From positions 29,201,330 to 29,265,329 of the forward strand of contig OZ021733.1 of NCBI GenBank assembly GCA_963978545.1: a DNA stretch of 64,000 nucleotides, read 5' to 3'. The translations under genes were made by a program, and so were the position numbers. Source of the DNA: Linyphia triangularis. Its lineage: Eukaryota > Arthropoda > Arachnida > Araneae > Linyphiidae. This document shows positions 11,344-23,429 of this stretch, piece by piece. Numbering within the stretch: the stretch's first letter is position 1; each line of letters begins with the position of its first letter. The notes under the pieces were generated by a model. The model saw only the letters and a list, made by a program, of their open reading frames with translations, was not told where the DNA came from and ran no database searches.

Positions 11344-12867
11344 TGCGTAAGTTTACTAGCAAAAACAAGAAATTATTAAAAGCATTAACAGGAGTTGAAA
11401 CATTCTTTACGAGGTACTTTAAATTGACATATTTTTATTCATACACCTAGTAGTAGAAGTTTTTATAAAAAGGCATTTTTGCGTTCGAAATATATTCTTG
11501 CACTTTCACTTAAATGAACTTTAGTGGAAAATAATGTTAGATATTTTTATTTACCATTACAATTATGGTATCTCTAATTATGTCGAAAATTATTCCTTAA
11601 ACAAAATTATTAAATAAATAAGTTCTAAAATCTCATTCCAGAGAAACCAAAAGTGTCTGTTTTGTGTACGCAAAATTTCCAGTTATAACTATTGTAGTTT
11701 TTGAGAAATAAACACTGAAGCTGAAAAGCGCTTTTATTTTGTAAAATGAGTATAAACATAGATATTTCATTACAGTTACCTTTTTAAAGAAAAATGTATT
11801 TATAGCGTTTTATACTTCTAATTTAATTACCGATAAAATATAAATTAAATGAAGAGAGATAGAAAATCTTAAAAAACAACAACCAAACAGTATACTACTA
11901 AGTGCTTTTCGTAGAAACGCATTTAAATTACTTGGGAAATTACATTGGAAAAACACCATAACAACTTGAAAAAGCCTGATGCTTATTAGAAGTGCATGCC
12001 CTCTTCTTTTCAGAGATTTAAGGAATTTAAAAAATTCAGAATATGTTCATATGTTCCCAAATTCTGTTTATTTATTCATATTAGAAAAAAAAAATTTATT
12101 CCGTGGACTCCTTTTCTATATCTGTAAATAGGGTGTTTAAATTCTGCGATTAGTGTTTAAATGGGCATTCTTTCGTTTTGACTTTTTCTTTCGTTACCTT
12201 GTCACTAAATAAAGAATGATCGAAAGTGTTTTAAAATTACTTTATTTAATTGGCGGAAAGGAATTTAATCTATTCGGAAATAAACTAAACTAAAAGCAAC
12301 TTCGAATAAAGATCTAGGGGAAAACAAATGAAGGTATTTTTTTGTTTTTTGTTTTGTTGTTGTTGTTGAAAGAAATCTTGTTGATGTCTCGATTCAAAAA
12401 GAAATGTTCCTTTTACCAAACAAATAGTGAGTTTGTACAAAAACATAGTAAAAATAATAACAAATTCCTTTTTACGTTTATTCGCATATTTTACAATTAC
12501 TTTAAACTAAAAAAATATCAAAACTTCAAAATTATCTTGAGCGTAAATAGTGACATATGTTTACTTTTGTCCGAGATATTCTCAAATAACACTGATTTGA
12601 TTTCTAGCTGAATTTCAAAGTTCTTTTAACAAGTTTTTTAGGTTTAAAATATACTTTTAAGGTTTGTAAAAATACGGGTTTTGTGATGTTTAAAATTATA
12701 AGCAGAAATAAATTGTTTTAAGTTCCTTTTTAATTATTGGATTTTATAGTTGCATATGTTCTTTCATGTTTTTAGTACTTGCGTTTTAAATTGATAGAAA
12801 CAAAACATTTGACAGTCTGTAATGAAAGAAAATAGATAGCGTTTCGAGTGACAGAATAAAAGAACTT
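11344..12867. other. AT-rich stretch without a gene
   Basis: A 90-codon open frame at 12342-12611 is low-complexity (Phe, Leu, Lys, Asn) and begins in a TTG/TTTTG-rich run. I do not regard it as a gene. No inverted or tandem repeat was recognised. Confidence 0.5.
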
Positions 12868-13479
12868 TTAAGGGGACTTGGTACCCTTCAAACTTTTTTA
12901 TTTTTTTATTTAAGCCTTTAAAGTTATAATTTTTACATATATGGAAGTATTGCAAAGTAAAAACTAAATTTTATTTAAAAATAGTTCACATAGTGTTCTA
13001 CATTTGAAATTAAAAAAAAATAAAAAATCATAAAATTTCAAATTCGATCTTTTTTTTCATTTTCAATATTTTTTCCTGATATTTAAAAAATGTTCCTAGT
13101 TATATACTCTAACTTTTTAGGCATCGGATTTGGAATAAGTAAAATAGTTTTTGAGAAAAACGATGATTACTGTGCCTATCAATAAAAAAAGCATAAAAAA
13201 CGGGTATTTTTCAAAATTTACATTTGTAATTTTTTTTATTTTTATTTTATTCAAAATTCCATGCCTATTTCTGTTAAACAGATATTAAGAACTAGCTGAA
13301 TATCCGTGTTGTGCTACGAAATTTTACCATTAGCATTTTACCGATCAAAATACATTCATGTATTCTACACTTCAGACGTTTGCACCCATTTCGATCCCGA
13401 CAAATTGATTTATCAAAATATGAACTTTCCTTTGTTGACAATTTTAACAAAATTTATAATTGTGAATAGTATATTGGAA

Positions 13480-14511
13480 AGAGACATTTGAATATCCCTC
13501 GTTTAGAACGTTTGATTCCCTTCGGACCCTTTTTAATTACGTAATCGAGATTGCAATAGTTTATTGTGTTTATGTTTGCTCTTAATTCTAAATTTCGAAG
13601 TAGTAGCTGTATTGGAATTGAGACATTAAAATAATCCTCGTATAGTTTCAAAGTTGCGTCGACTTTTCATCCCTTAAAAATTCATTAATCGATATTGGAA
13701 TAACTTTTTTTTTTACATTTGCCCTTGTAACATTTGCACCAAATATCAGAATTATGACTACATTGGAAGTGGAACATTCGGATATCCCTCGTTTGGAACA
13801 TTTAATCCCTTTTTGACTACTTGGTTAATCGAGAACGGAATAGCTTACTTTTTCTATGTTTAATCTTTTTTGACATTTGTACTAATTTTCAAAGTTGTGA
13901 CCAAATGGGAAGTAGGACATTCGAATATCCCTCGTTTGGAACGTTTAACGTCTTTTCCAACTTTTAAGTGGGTTAATCGAGATCGGAATGGCTTACTTTT
14001 CTATGTTTATCTTGAGTGACATTCATACCAATTTTCAGAGTTGTGACGAAATGGGAAGTAGAACATTCGACTATCCCTCGTTTGGAACTTTTAACCTCTT
14101 TTCGACTCCTAAACGTAGATTAACCGAAATCGGAATATCTATCTTATTCTATGTTTATCTTTGTTGATATTTGCACCAATTTTCAGAATTGTGACTATAT
14201 GGGGAGTGGGATATTCGAGTTTGGAACGTTTAACCCCTTTTCCACCCCTTAAAGTGGGGCTCGGAATAAAATCAAGCTCGGAATAGCTTAATTTTTCTAT
14301 GTTTGTCTTTGTTGATATTTGTACCAATTTTTAGGGTTGTGACCATATGGGAAGGGGGATATTCGAATGTCCCTCGTTTGGAACGTTTAACCCCTTTTTT
14401 ACCCCTTAAAGTGGGTTAATCGAGATCGGAATAGCTTACTTTTTCTGTTTTTATCATTGTTGATATTTGTGCCGATTTTCAGAGTTGTGACTATTGGGAA
14501 GTGGGAGAATT
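13480..14511. repeat. About 145-bp tandem repeats inside the Helitron
   Basis: The phrase ATCCCTCGTTTGGAAC recurs at about 13496, 13786, 13929, 14075 and 14371, with decayed versions at about 13636 and 14212. Each unit also carries a GTTAATCGAGATCGGAATAG and a CCAATTTTCAGAGTTGTGAC segment. Roughly seven units are present, with period 140-155 bp. Internal tandem arrays are common in non-autonomous Helitrons. Confidence 0.8.
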
Positions 14512-14546
14512 AGTGATGAGTGAGTGAGTGAATGAGTGAGTGAGGG
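14512..14546. repeat. (TGAG)n microsatellite at the Helitron 5' end
   Basis: A run of TGAG/TGAA tetranucleotides lies just inside the Helitron terminus GCCTTATATATAGAGAGA. Confidence 0.85.
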
Positions 14547-14866
14547 CTTTGCCTTATATATAGAGAGATGACACACACAAAATTTCAAGTCATTTGATTC
14601 ATATTTGCTGAAGTTTTACCATTTTGAGTGAGGTGGGAATTACAAAAATTACGAACTTAGAAAAATGCGTTCGAAACATCCAAGGAGCTATTGCAGCAAT
14701 GCTAAATTCACCATAAAAATATAGTTTTTCTGCAATTGCAATAATCGGATCAGATCAAAAACTTGCCAGAATAAGGAGAAGGTTTCAAAGATTATAAACA
14801 TGCAAAAAATATAAAATTAATATTTTATTATTTTTTGTGAAAACAAGGGGTACGAAGTCCCCTTAA

Positions 14867-15270
14867 GGAAAGAGATGTTTATAGATTTTATTGCATTTTT
14901 AGCTATAAGAGAGGTGGTTTTACTTAAGAAGTTATCTCAATAGAATGAATACAATGGCAAGCAATACATATTACATCCATTATTATCTAATAACATCTAT
15001 TCAATTTGATAAGTTAAACTAATTTATTTCTGTCATTAAATACGCTCAACTTATTTTGTTTAACCACAATGAATTTTGAATGAAACCAATTTAGTTCTTA
15101 TTCAGAAATTAGTTTGGAGATAAATAAAATATGCCTTGCAATCTTTGGCACTTAGAAATTTAAAATTTTCAGTTAATGACATCTATTTTACTCAAATATA
15201 CCATAGAATCGCAAATTTCTTATAAAAGCATCTCAGTAATTATTTCGACTCACATAATTACATTGGCATC
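14867..15270. other. AT-rich stretch without a gene
   Basis: Nothing recognisable is seen between the MITE and the 150-bp satellite. Confidence 0.5.
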
Positions 15271-17285
15271 GACTATGTGTGGGAAAAGGTCTTTCATAAT
15301 TTATGTTATATTCAGTTCATAGTCTCAAAAATATATCCTGTTTATGTGTTAAATACGTGTATCCTGGTTATATGCTAAATATCCCGTTGATACGTTGTGT
15401 CCTGTTGATGTGCTATATGGGAGGAGTTCTTTTATTCATAATCAGTGTTATATTCAGTTCATAATCTCAAAAATACATTCTGTTTATTTGTTAAATACGT
15501 GTATCCTGGTTATATGCTAAATATCCCATTGATACGTTAAATGTGTTTGTCCTGTTGATGTGCTATGTGGGAGGAGTTCTTTTATTCATAATCAGTGTTA
15601 TATTCAGTTCATAATCTCAAAAATACATTCTGTTTATTTGTTAAATACGTGTATCCTGGTTATATGCTAAATATCCCGTTGATACGTTAAATGTGTGTGT
15701 CCTGTTGATGTGCTATATGGGAGGAGTTCTTTTATTCATAATCAGTGTTATATTCAGTTCATAATCTCAAAAATACATTCTGTTTATTTGTTAAATACGT
15801 GTATCCTGGTTATATGCTAAATATCCCATTGATACGTTAAATGTGTTTGTCCTGTTGATGTGCTATGTGGGAGGAGTTCTTTTATTCATAATCAGTGTTA
15901 TATTCAGTTCATAATCTCAAAAATACATTCCGTTTATTTGTTAAATACGTGTATCCTGGTTATATGCTAAATATCCCGTTGATACGTTAAATGTGTGTGT
16001 CCTGTTGATGTGCTATATGGGAGGAGTTCTTTTATTCATAATCAGTGTTATATTCAGTTCATAATCTCAAAAATACATTCTGTTTATTTGTTAAATACGT
16101 GTATCCTGGTTATATGCTAAATATCCCATTGATACGTTAAATGTGTTTGTCCTGTTGATGTGCTATGTGGGAAGAGTTCTTTTATTCATAATCAGTGTTA
16201 TATTCAGTTCATAATCTCAAAAATACATTCTGTTTATTTGTTAAATACGTGTATCCTGGTTATATGCTAAATATCCCGTTGATACGTTAAATGTGTGTGT
16301 CCTGTTGATGTGCTATATGGGAGGAGTTCTTTTATTCATAATCAGTGTTATATTCAGTTCATAATCTCAAAAATACATTCTGTTTATTTGTTAAATACGT
16401 GTATCCTGGTTATATGCTAAATATCCCGTTGATACGTTAAATGTGTGTGTCCTGTTGATGTGCTATATGGGAGGAGTTCTTTTATTCATAATCAGTGTTA
16501 TATTCAGTTCATAATCTCAAAAATACATTCTGTTTATTTGTTAAATACGTGTATCCTGGTTATATGCTAAATATCTCATTGATACGTTAAATGTGTTTGT
16601 CCTGTTGATGTGCTATGTGGGAGGAGTTCTTTTATTCATAATCAGTGTTATATTCAGTTCATAATCTCAAAAATACATTCTGTTTATTTGTTAAATACGT
16701 GTATCCTGGTTATATGCTAAATATCCCATTGATACGTTAAATGTGTGTGTCCTGTTGATGTGCTATATGGGAGGAGTTCTTTTATTCATAATCAGTGTTA
16801 TATTCAGTTCATAATCTCAAAAATACATTCTGTTTATTTGTTAAATACGTGTATCCTGGTTATATGCTAAATATCCCATTGATACGTTAAATGTGTTTGT
16901 CCTGTTGATGTGCTATGTGGGAGGAGTTCTTTTAATCATAATCAGTGTTATATTCAGTTCATAATCTCAAAAATACATTCTGTTTATTTGTTAAATACGT
17001 GTATCCTGGTTATATGCTAAATATCCCATTGATACGTTAAATGTGTGTGTCCTGTTGATGTGCTATATGGGAGGAGTTCTTTTATTCATAATCAGTGTTA
17101 TATTCAGTTCATAATCTCAAAAATACATTCTGTTTATTTGTTAAATACGTGTATCCTGGTTATATGCTAAATATCCCATTGATACGTTAAATGTGTTTGT
17201 CCTGTTGATGTGCTATGTGGGAGGAGTTCTTTCATTCATAATCAGTGTTATATTCAGTTCATAATCTCAAACATACATTCTGTTG
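15271..17285. repeat. 150-bp satellite with dimeric higher-order structure
   Basis: The phrase GAGGAGTTCTTTTATTCATA recurs exactly every 150 bp from 15421 to 17221, and a diverged first unit starts near 15271, giving about 13 monomers that are nearly identical in the middle. Two monomer types alternate: one with TGTTTGTCC and GCTATGTGG, the other with TGTGTGTCC and GCTATATGG, so the true repeat is 300 bp. The alternation slips once, with two TGTGTGT/CTATATGG units in a row ending at 16320 and 16470. The first and last units are the most diverged, as expected of array edges. There is no coding frame. Confidence 0.95.
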
Positions 17286-17984
17286 ATATGCCCGAATGCG
17301 CGTATAAAAACAGTTGTTTTTATACGATTTTTTGACTAGTGAACTATGCTTTAAAAAAAAAGAAAAACTTGAACAATTAACATGGTTTTGCTGCTGTATG
17401 GTCTATTATTTTTAGTTTCAATGTCGTTCAACTTCAGAAACTGCTTCGTTTGCAGAAGAATAAGATAATACTAGTTAAATGTCATCCAATACAGCTTTCA
17501 AATAAGAATAAACATAAAAAAACCTATTTCTTTTCTTTAAATCTATTCCATTCAGCTATTTTTTTTTTAAAGAACCTGAATAAACCTTTTTTAAGCCCTA
17601 GAATCCGTATATTGTACGGTAAGACATATTTCAGATATCCCACCTTCGAGCAGAACAAATCAATTCTTTTGTTTCTCTCTCACCGACAGCGGACGTTTGA
17701 TTTCAGCTGTCAGGAATCGATATAAAAGTACTATTTCTTTCACTGATTCTTTAAGAAGCGGGCTTTCGACAAATGTTTTTATATGCTACTTCTTTCAAAC
17801 TACAAAGCGTTTGATAAAGCTATCTATTTGTGTCATTGTTTCTCTACTTCAAAGTCTAAAAGACGGATACCATATTTGGATGAATTTTTTTAAATGAGTA
17901 ACCTAATATATCCAATACGAGAATCACTTTAACGGTATATTTGTTGCATTAGTTCGGAAATTATAACTTTTAAAATATACCCAG
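17286..17984. other. No gene; perfect 26-bp palindrome at its start
   Basis: At 17301-17326 CGTATAAAAACA and TGTTTTTATACG form a perfect 12-bp stem around GT, just outside the satellite. Open frames at 17450-17725 and 17697-17897 have no recognisable domain, overlap each other and are not called as genes. Confidence 0.55.
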
Positions 17985-18148
17985 TTTTATGGTTTTGCGA
18001 ATATAATTAATGCATTATAAAATATGCTTAATGTATTATGCTATTTGCTTATTGTATTATGGTTTTATGGTTTTATGGTTTTGCGAATATAATTAATGCA
18101 TTATAAAATATGCTTAATGTATTATGCTATTTGCTTATTGTATTATGA
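17985..18148. repeat. 86-bp tandem duplication
   Basis: GGTTTTGCGAATATAATTAA occurs at 17991 and 18077. The following bases through GCTATTTGCTTATTGTATTA are identical, and the two copies are joined by a GGTTTTAT triplet expansion. Near identity implies a recent event. Confidence 0.9.
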
Positions 18149-18177
18149 TATATACTAATTGTATAATGAAATATATA

Positions 18178-18452
18178 TGTAATGTATTCGCATTGGGATA
18201 GTCAATGAAGCTATTAGATCGCTCTAGTAAATTCTCCAGTTAGCGAGAACCACTTAGAACATAGTAGAACGTCCCTCAAACTCATATAAGCTACGTAATC
18301 CGTTTTGACTCCGCCTCTTAGAATATCAAATCTTGACTAGTGATTGCATCACCCACTTTACTGAGAACCTCTCTGAAAATAAACTTTTATATTTGTTTAA
18401 TCTCGGCTGCTTTTTTATATCCTAAGAGTGTCCACACCATTTTACCGTTACA
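18178..18452 (+). mobile_element. Probable solo LTR of a retrotransposon
   Basis: A 275-bp segment begins TGTAATG and ends CGTTACA, with TGTAA/TTACA as inverted ends. It contains a TATA-like CATATAAGC at about 18284, an AATAAA signal at about 18378 followed by a T-rich tract, and it is bordered by TATA on both sides (18174-18177 and 18453-18456). This matches LTR anatomy and a 4-bp target duplication. The flanks are themselves (TA)-rich, so the duplication is weak evidence. No second LTR or internal pol region is nearby. The class cannot be assigned. Confidence 0.5.
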
Positions 18453-19594
18453 TATATATATATATTCCAGAGTTTTATAACGGCGGTGGCCGTTGGCTGT
18501 TGAATAGCTTAGGTAAATTTTGTTGCTCTTAAGTTATATACCATGCTTTAACTTTGATTATATAGAATATGTTACAAAGAGGTAAACGTGAGAATTTACG
18601 ACAGTAAATTAGAGTTGTCTACAACTATATAATTCAGGATAAATATAATACACAAGACCATCTAACAACGAATACATTTACTCATTGAATATTTTCAAAC
18701 TACAATTTTCTTTATTATCTTGTTTCGTCCTCTGCTTTTTCAGCTCCATTTTTTGAGATGAGAACATTTGTATTAAAAATGTCCAGTACCAATTTTTCAA
18801 ATCCTGATCTACTTTATCCAAAGCCTGAGAGCAGCGCATGTTAGAATGTGAGCGGTAAAATCAATCTAGTACAACATCGGTTTTATTTTTAAATATTTCA
18901 CAAGTTCAAAAGGTTATTATCTATGTATAAATTAAATAATTAAATATTTATGTTATTTGTGGATGACAGTGATGACTTCTTTTTATTATAGTCATGATAA
19001 ACAACACATAATAATATTCTTCATCATCGTTTTTTCCCTTCCTATTTAACCCTGAATAACAGAGGGGGCAATCGCCCCCTCCGCCTCTTGTGGATCCTTC
19101 AATGATGTATTGTGAAATATACTTATAATTTCCATCTTAAATGTTGAAAATAATATAAACACTTAAACATAAAAATAGTCGTAAACAGCAGAAAGTTACT
19201 TTTTATGAAAGTTACTTTTAACATGTGTTCTCTTTACCTGTAACTTTACTTTTTATATGGCCATTTTTTCTAGAATTAGAATATTTAAACACCATTAAGA
19301 TTGCGAATGATTTAAAAAAGAAATTCATTTAGTTTATTAGATTGAATTTAGATAATTTTTGCCCCCTTTCTTTTGTGAGAAGTATGTTTACTGCCACTCA
19401 TTGAGTGTTTTTAAAAAATTGGAATTGGCAAAAATTAACTTCTGTGTTTATAAATATCTACATCTATAAATTTTGTATTCATAAATACAAATAAACAGAT
19501 GGGAAATGGTAAAATGAATGAACAGTTATGCGCAAAAAAAAAATGGCTGCCTTTTGTTATCTGTTGACCTGTCCTCTTTCTCTCACGGTAACTG
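18453..19594. other. No gene; G/C hairpin of hAT-end type at 19062-19081
   Basis: GAGGGGGC and GCCCCCTC form a perfect 8-bp stem around AATC, followed by CCGCCTCTTG. Read on the minus strand this gives CAAGAGGCGGAGGGGGCGAT, reminiscent of the CANNGGCGG...GGGGG terminus of the hAT element at 24547, so a lone transposon end is possible. No partner end was found. The rest is AT-rich. Confidence 0.4.
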
Positions 19595-19741
19595 TTATTG
19601 TTTATACTACATTATATAAAAGCTTTATTGTCTATACTAAATTATATAAAACCTTTATTGTTTATACTAAACTATATTAAACCTTTATTGCTTATACTAA
19701 ATTATGCAAAACCTTTATTGTTTTTACTACATCATATAAAC
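19595..19741. repeat. 30-bp minisatellite, about 5 copies
   Basis: Units of the form TTATTGTTTATACTAAATTA followed by TATAAAACC repeat five times with a few changes each. They run into the (TA)n tract. Confidence 0.85.
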
Positions 19742-19750
19742 AAGGCGTTC

Positions 19751-20485
<735 letters not shown>

Positions 20486-20532
<47 letters not shown>
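20486..20532. repeat. (TA)n tract, about 47 bp
   Basis: A short pure TA dinucleotide run between the transposon fragment and the 81-bp array. Confidence 0.97.
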
Positions 20533-20534
<2 letters not shown>

Positions 20535-20760
20535 GTTCGCGTTCATTGAGATGTGCCAAAGAACAGGCATTTCATGTTACATATACTGAGCGGACAATTT
20601 ATAACATATAACTTCTAACACGTTCGTTCAGGTGTGCCAATGAAAATGCATATAACTTTATATACAATGAGTTGACAATTTATTACACACAACTTCTAAC
20701 AAGTTCATTGAGGTGTGCCAACGAATAGGCATTTCATGTTATATATACTAATACGTTATA
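20533..20760. repeat. 81-bp satellite, left block
   Basis: GTTCATTGAGATGTGCCAAA (20541), GTTCGTTCAGGTGTGCCAAT (20622) and GTTCATTGAGGTGTGCCAAC (20703) start units exactly 81 bp apart, each with GGCATTTCATGTTA and GACAATTTATTACAC parts. This three-unit order is nearly identical to that at 22235-22440, so units are organised in larger blocks. Confidence 0.9.
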
Positions 20761-20762
20761 TA

Positions 20763-20948
<186 letters not shown>

Positions 20949-21717
20949 TTATTTGATGGCAGTATAGCCATCCGCCGCATAAGTATAGTACTTTCGACGG
21001 TTTTAAAAAGGGTTAATTAAGCGGTCTGCTACCCTCTGAGCGGTTCAGGTTAATTAAGTAAATGGCTTAGTTCAGTTCTAAATCGTAAATAGTGAAATGA
21101 AAGTATTGAACACTTCTATACTTGTAAAGACTAAGGTTAAAATCTATAAAGAGTTATTTTCATTCATATGGTAGAAATAGGATAAAAAACTTTTTAAATA
21201 AACTGAAATATAAATAAACTACCATACGCTTTCTTAAAACGGACCCTTACATCATCAATCTACTTTTCACTAAGATAAGTAAATAAAAAATAGTCAGCTC
21301 CAATGTGAACCCACCTGCAAGAAATAAAATAAGTCTCCGTGTAAAATTATCAACACGTTTTTGACGTTCTCTGATCGCTTTTAACAGAAAAAAAACAGTT
21401 TACACTTTATTTTCTGTCTCGATTTGTTTATCGAATTTAAATAATAGAAAAAATACCACTTCCGGGAAATTATTCTTTTTCGGAATATATTTGATGTTAT
21501 TCCGCTAAATCACCTTAGGGAGAGATCTTTTTCACTTCAGTTGAATAACGTTTTTTCTTTTCTTTTCTCGATAACAGAAAACAGCTTTTTCTTTCTTATG
21601 GAAATTCAGGAATTTTTTTCCCTTGGCTAACTTTTTTTTACTCCTAGTCAAGGTATGAACGTTTCAAATCAAATCTAAAGGTGTCTTATGGATTTTTAAG
21701 TAGAATACGTATTCAAA
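20949..21717. other. Unassigned sequence inside the 81-bp satellite
   Basis: About 770 bp unrelated to the satellite separate its two blocks, so it may be inserted DNA. The piece GGTTAATTAAGCGGTCTGCT and a second GGTTAATTAAGTAAATGG near 21010-21060 are short direct repeats. No ends, coding frame or target duplication were recognised. Confidence 0.5.
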
Positions 21718-22600
21718 GTAGTATACCAATGAAAAGGCACATCACGTTATATGCACTGAGAGGGCAATTTATTGCAAATTCCTAACACGCTCATTGTAAT
21801 TGGGTAACAAATTGGCATTTCATCTTATATATACTGAATAGACACTTTATTACATATAACTTCCAACGCGTTTTTTAAGGGGCTACAACGAATCGGCATT
21901 TCACATTATGTAGACCGAGTAGACAATTTATTGCACATAACTTCTAACACGATCAAAGTAGTACATATTTATTGCACACAACTTCTAACACGTTCATTGA
22001 TATGTGCCAACGAATAAGCATTTCACGTTATATACATTGGGTAGACAATTTATTACACACAATTTCTAACACGATAATTGAGGTGTGCCAATGAAAATGT
22101 ATATCAATTTATATACACTGAGTGGACAATTTATTACACACAACTTCTAACACGTTTATTGAGGTGTGCCAACGAATAGGCATTTCACGTTATATCCACT
22201 GAGTAGACAATTTATTACACACAACTTCCAACGCGTTCATTGAGATGTGCCAAAGAACAGGCATTTCATGTTACATATACTGAGCGGACAATTTATTACA
22301 TATAACTTCTAACATGTTCGTTCAGGTGTGCCAATGAAAATGCATATCACTTTATATACAATGAGTGGATAATTTATTACACACAACTTCTAACACGTTC
22401 ATTGAGGTGTGCCAAAGAATAGGCATTTCACGTTTTATATACTAAGTGAGAAATTTATTACAAACAACTTTTAACACGTTTGTTGAGGTATATGCCGATG
22501 AAAATACATATTACGTTTTATACACTGAGTGAACAATTTATTACACACAACTTCTAACACGTTCATTGAGATGTGCCAAAGAATAGGCATTTCACGTTAT
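21718..22600. repeat. 81-bp satellite, right block
   Basis: About eleven units of 80-85 bp carry the shared parts GTGCCAACGAATAGGCATTTC, ACGTTATATACACTGAGT, GACAATTTATTACACACAAC and TTCTAACACGTTCATTGAG (each written in part). The left-hand units are more diverged. Units at 22235 and 22316 match those of the left block at 20541 and 20622. Confidence 0.9.
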
Positions 22601-23014
22601 TTATACGGTTTATTATGATCGCCTTTTTAGTGCTTCCCTAAACCATCACACATTTAATATTGAGTAGGTTCTTTTTGTGACGAGACACCTTGACTGAGAT
22701 TTTCTGTAATTTTTTGCAATTTGGACTTATGTTCTTTATTGCCCCTTTATCACCCGAGAATTCACTAGTTGATGGTGACCATAATTTTCACATACAGACC
22801 AATTTTTTTAAAGCTGACATTCCAGTTTTTAAGCATTTAGTATTCTCTACTTTAGTACATGTCATGATTGCGGCTGTTTCTCGGTTACTGCGTTATCCGA
22901 ATTTCACAAGCATCCCAGCTCTCCAAGTGCATAAAATGGCACTTTTTAACAATATATTGACAAAAAATAACTTCTATAACTGACGTAAGTTCATTTTTTT
23001 TATATGTCAGACTC
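22601..23014. other. No supported gene; 97-codon open frame of unknown nature
   Basis: A plus-strand frame at 22690-22983 has mixed composition (not low-complexity) and could be a decayed coding piece. It has no domain I recognise, no paired splice signals and no homologue elsewhere in the window. I leave it as unassigned. Confidence 0.35.
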
Positions 23015-23224
23015 ATTCTCTAACTGCAACAGCATGACGTCAGAGCTACCATCCTCTAACTACAACAGCATGACGTCATAGCTATCATTATCTAACTACA
23101 ACAGCATGACGTCATAGCTATCGTCTTCTACCTACAACAGCATGACGTCATAGCTATCGTCTCTACTTACAACAGCATGACGCCATAGCTATCATCCTCT
23201 CACTACAACAGCATGACGTCATAT
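23015..23224. repeat. 36-bp array, six copies, each with a TGACGTCA palindrome
   Basis: CTACAACAGCATGACGTCAT recurs at 36-bp steps, with TGACGTCA at 23035, 23071, 23107, 23143 and 23214 and the variant TGACGCCA at 23178. TGACGTCA is the full cAMP-response element core bound by CREB/ATF-type bZIP proteins. A related TGACGTAA starts at 22981. The regular spacing suggests an expanded minisatellite. A regulatory role is not shown. Confidence 0.9.
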
Positions 23225-23429
23225 CTAATTTGTTTAAAATTGGCAGGTAATGATAAATTGTCTATTTAAAGTACTTTGCTAAATATTTTTGTTGTTTAGA
23301 ATTTGTATTGTTCTAGGTTTATACTTAGAGGGGAGAGGGTACATTTCAACACGGGGTATACAAATACAAAAAGGACAAACAACTACATGCACAAGATTTA
23401 TCTAATTTAGTCCAGTTTAACTTTTCTGA

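Larger units (their letters stand above)
13292..14568 (-). mobile_element. Non-autonomous Helitron nested in the TTAA MITE
   Basis: Read on the minus strand the insert begins TCTCTCTATATATAAGGC and ends in a short imperfect hairpin (CGTAGCACAACACGG), then ATATTCAG and CTAG. This matches the Helitron rules of a 5' TC, a 3' hairpin about 10 bases before CTRR, and no target duplication. Comparison with the empty site in copy B of the MITE shows insertion exactly between A (13291) and T (14569), the Helitron AT target. There is no Rep/helicase coding sequence. The interior is mostly a roughly 145-bp tandem array. The 3' hairpin has lost pairs, so the copy is old. Confidence 0.8.
12872..14862. mobile_element. 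TTAA-flanked MITE (family G), copy A, with nested Helitron
   Basis: The ends read GGGGACTTGGTACCC and, at the right, GGGGTACGAAGTCCCC, giving imperfect terminal inverted repeats. TTAA lies on both sides (12868-12871 and 14863-14866), as expected of a TTAA duplication. Without the nested Helitron at 13292-14568 the element is 714 bp, close to copies C (725 bp) and D (709 bp). Internal landmarks shared with the others include CTCGAAAACTATTTTACTTATT (here inverted), CTTGCCAGAATAAGGAGAAGG and a GTTCGAAACATCCAAGGAGC segment. It has no coding capacity. TTAA targeting suggests a piggyBac-type transposase, but GGGG ends are not the usual CCC ends of piggyBac. Confidence 0.85.

Noticed and set aside
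15271..17285. CRISPR array
   Set aside because: The 150-bp units are repetitive throughout, with no unique spacers, and the sequence is eukaryotic.
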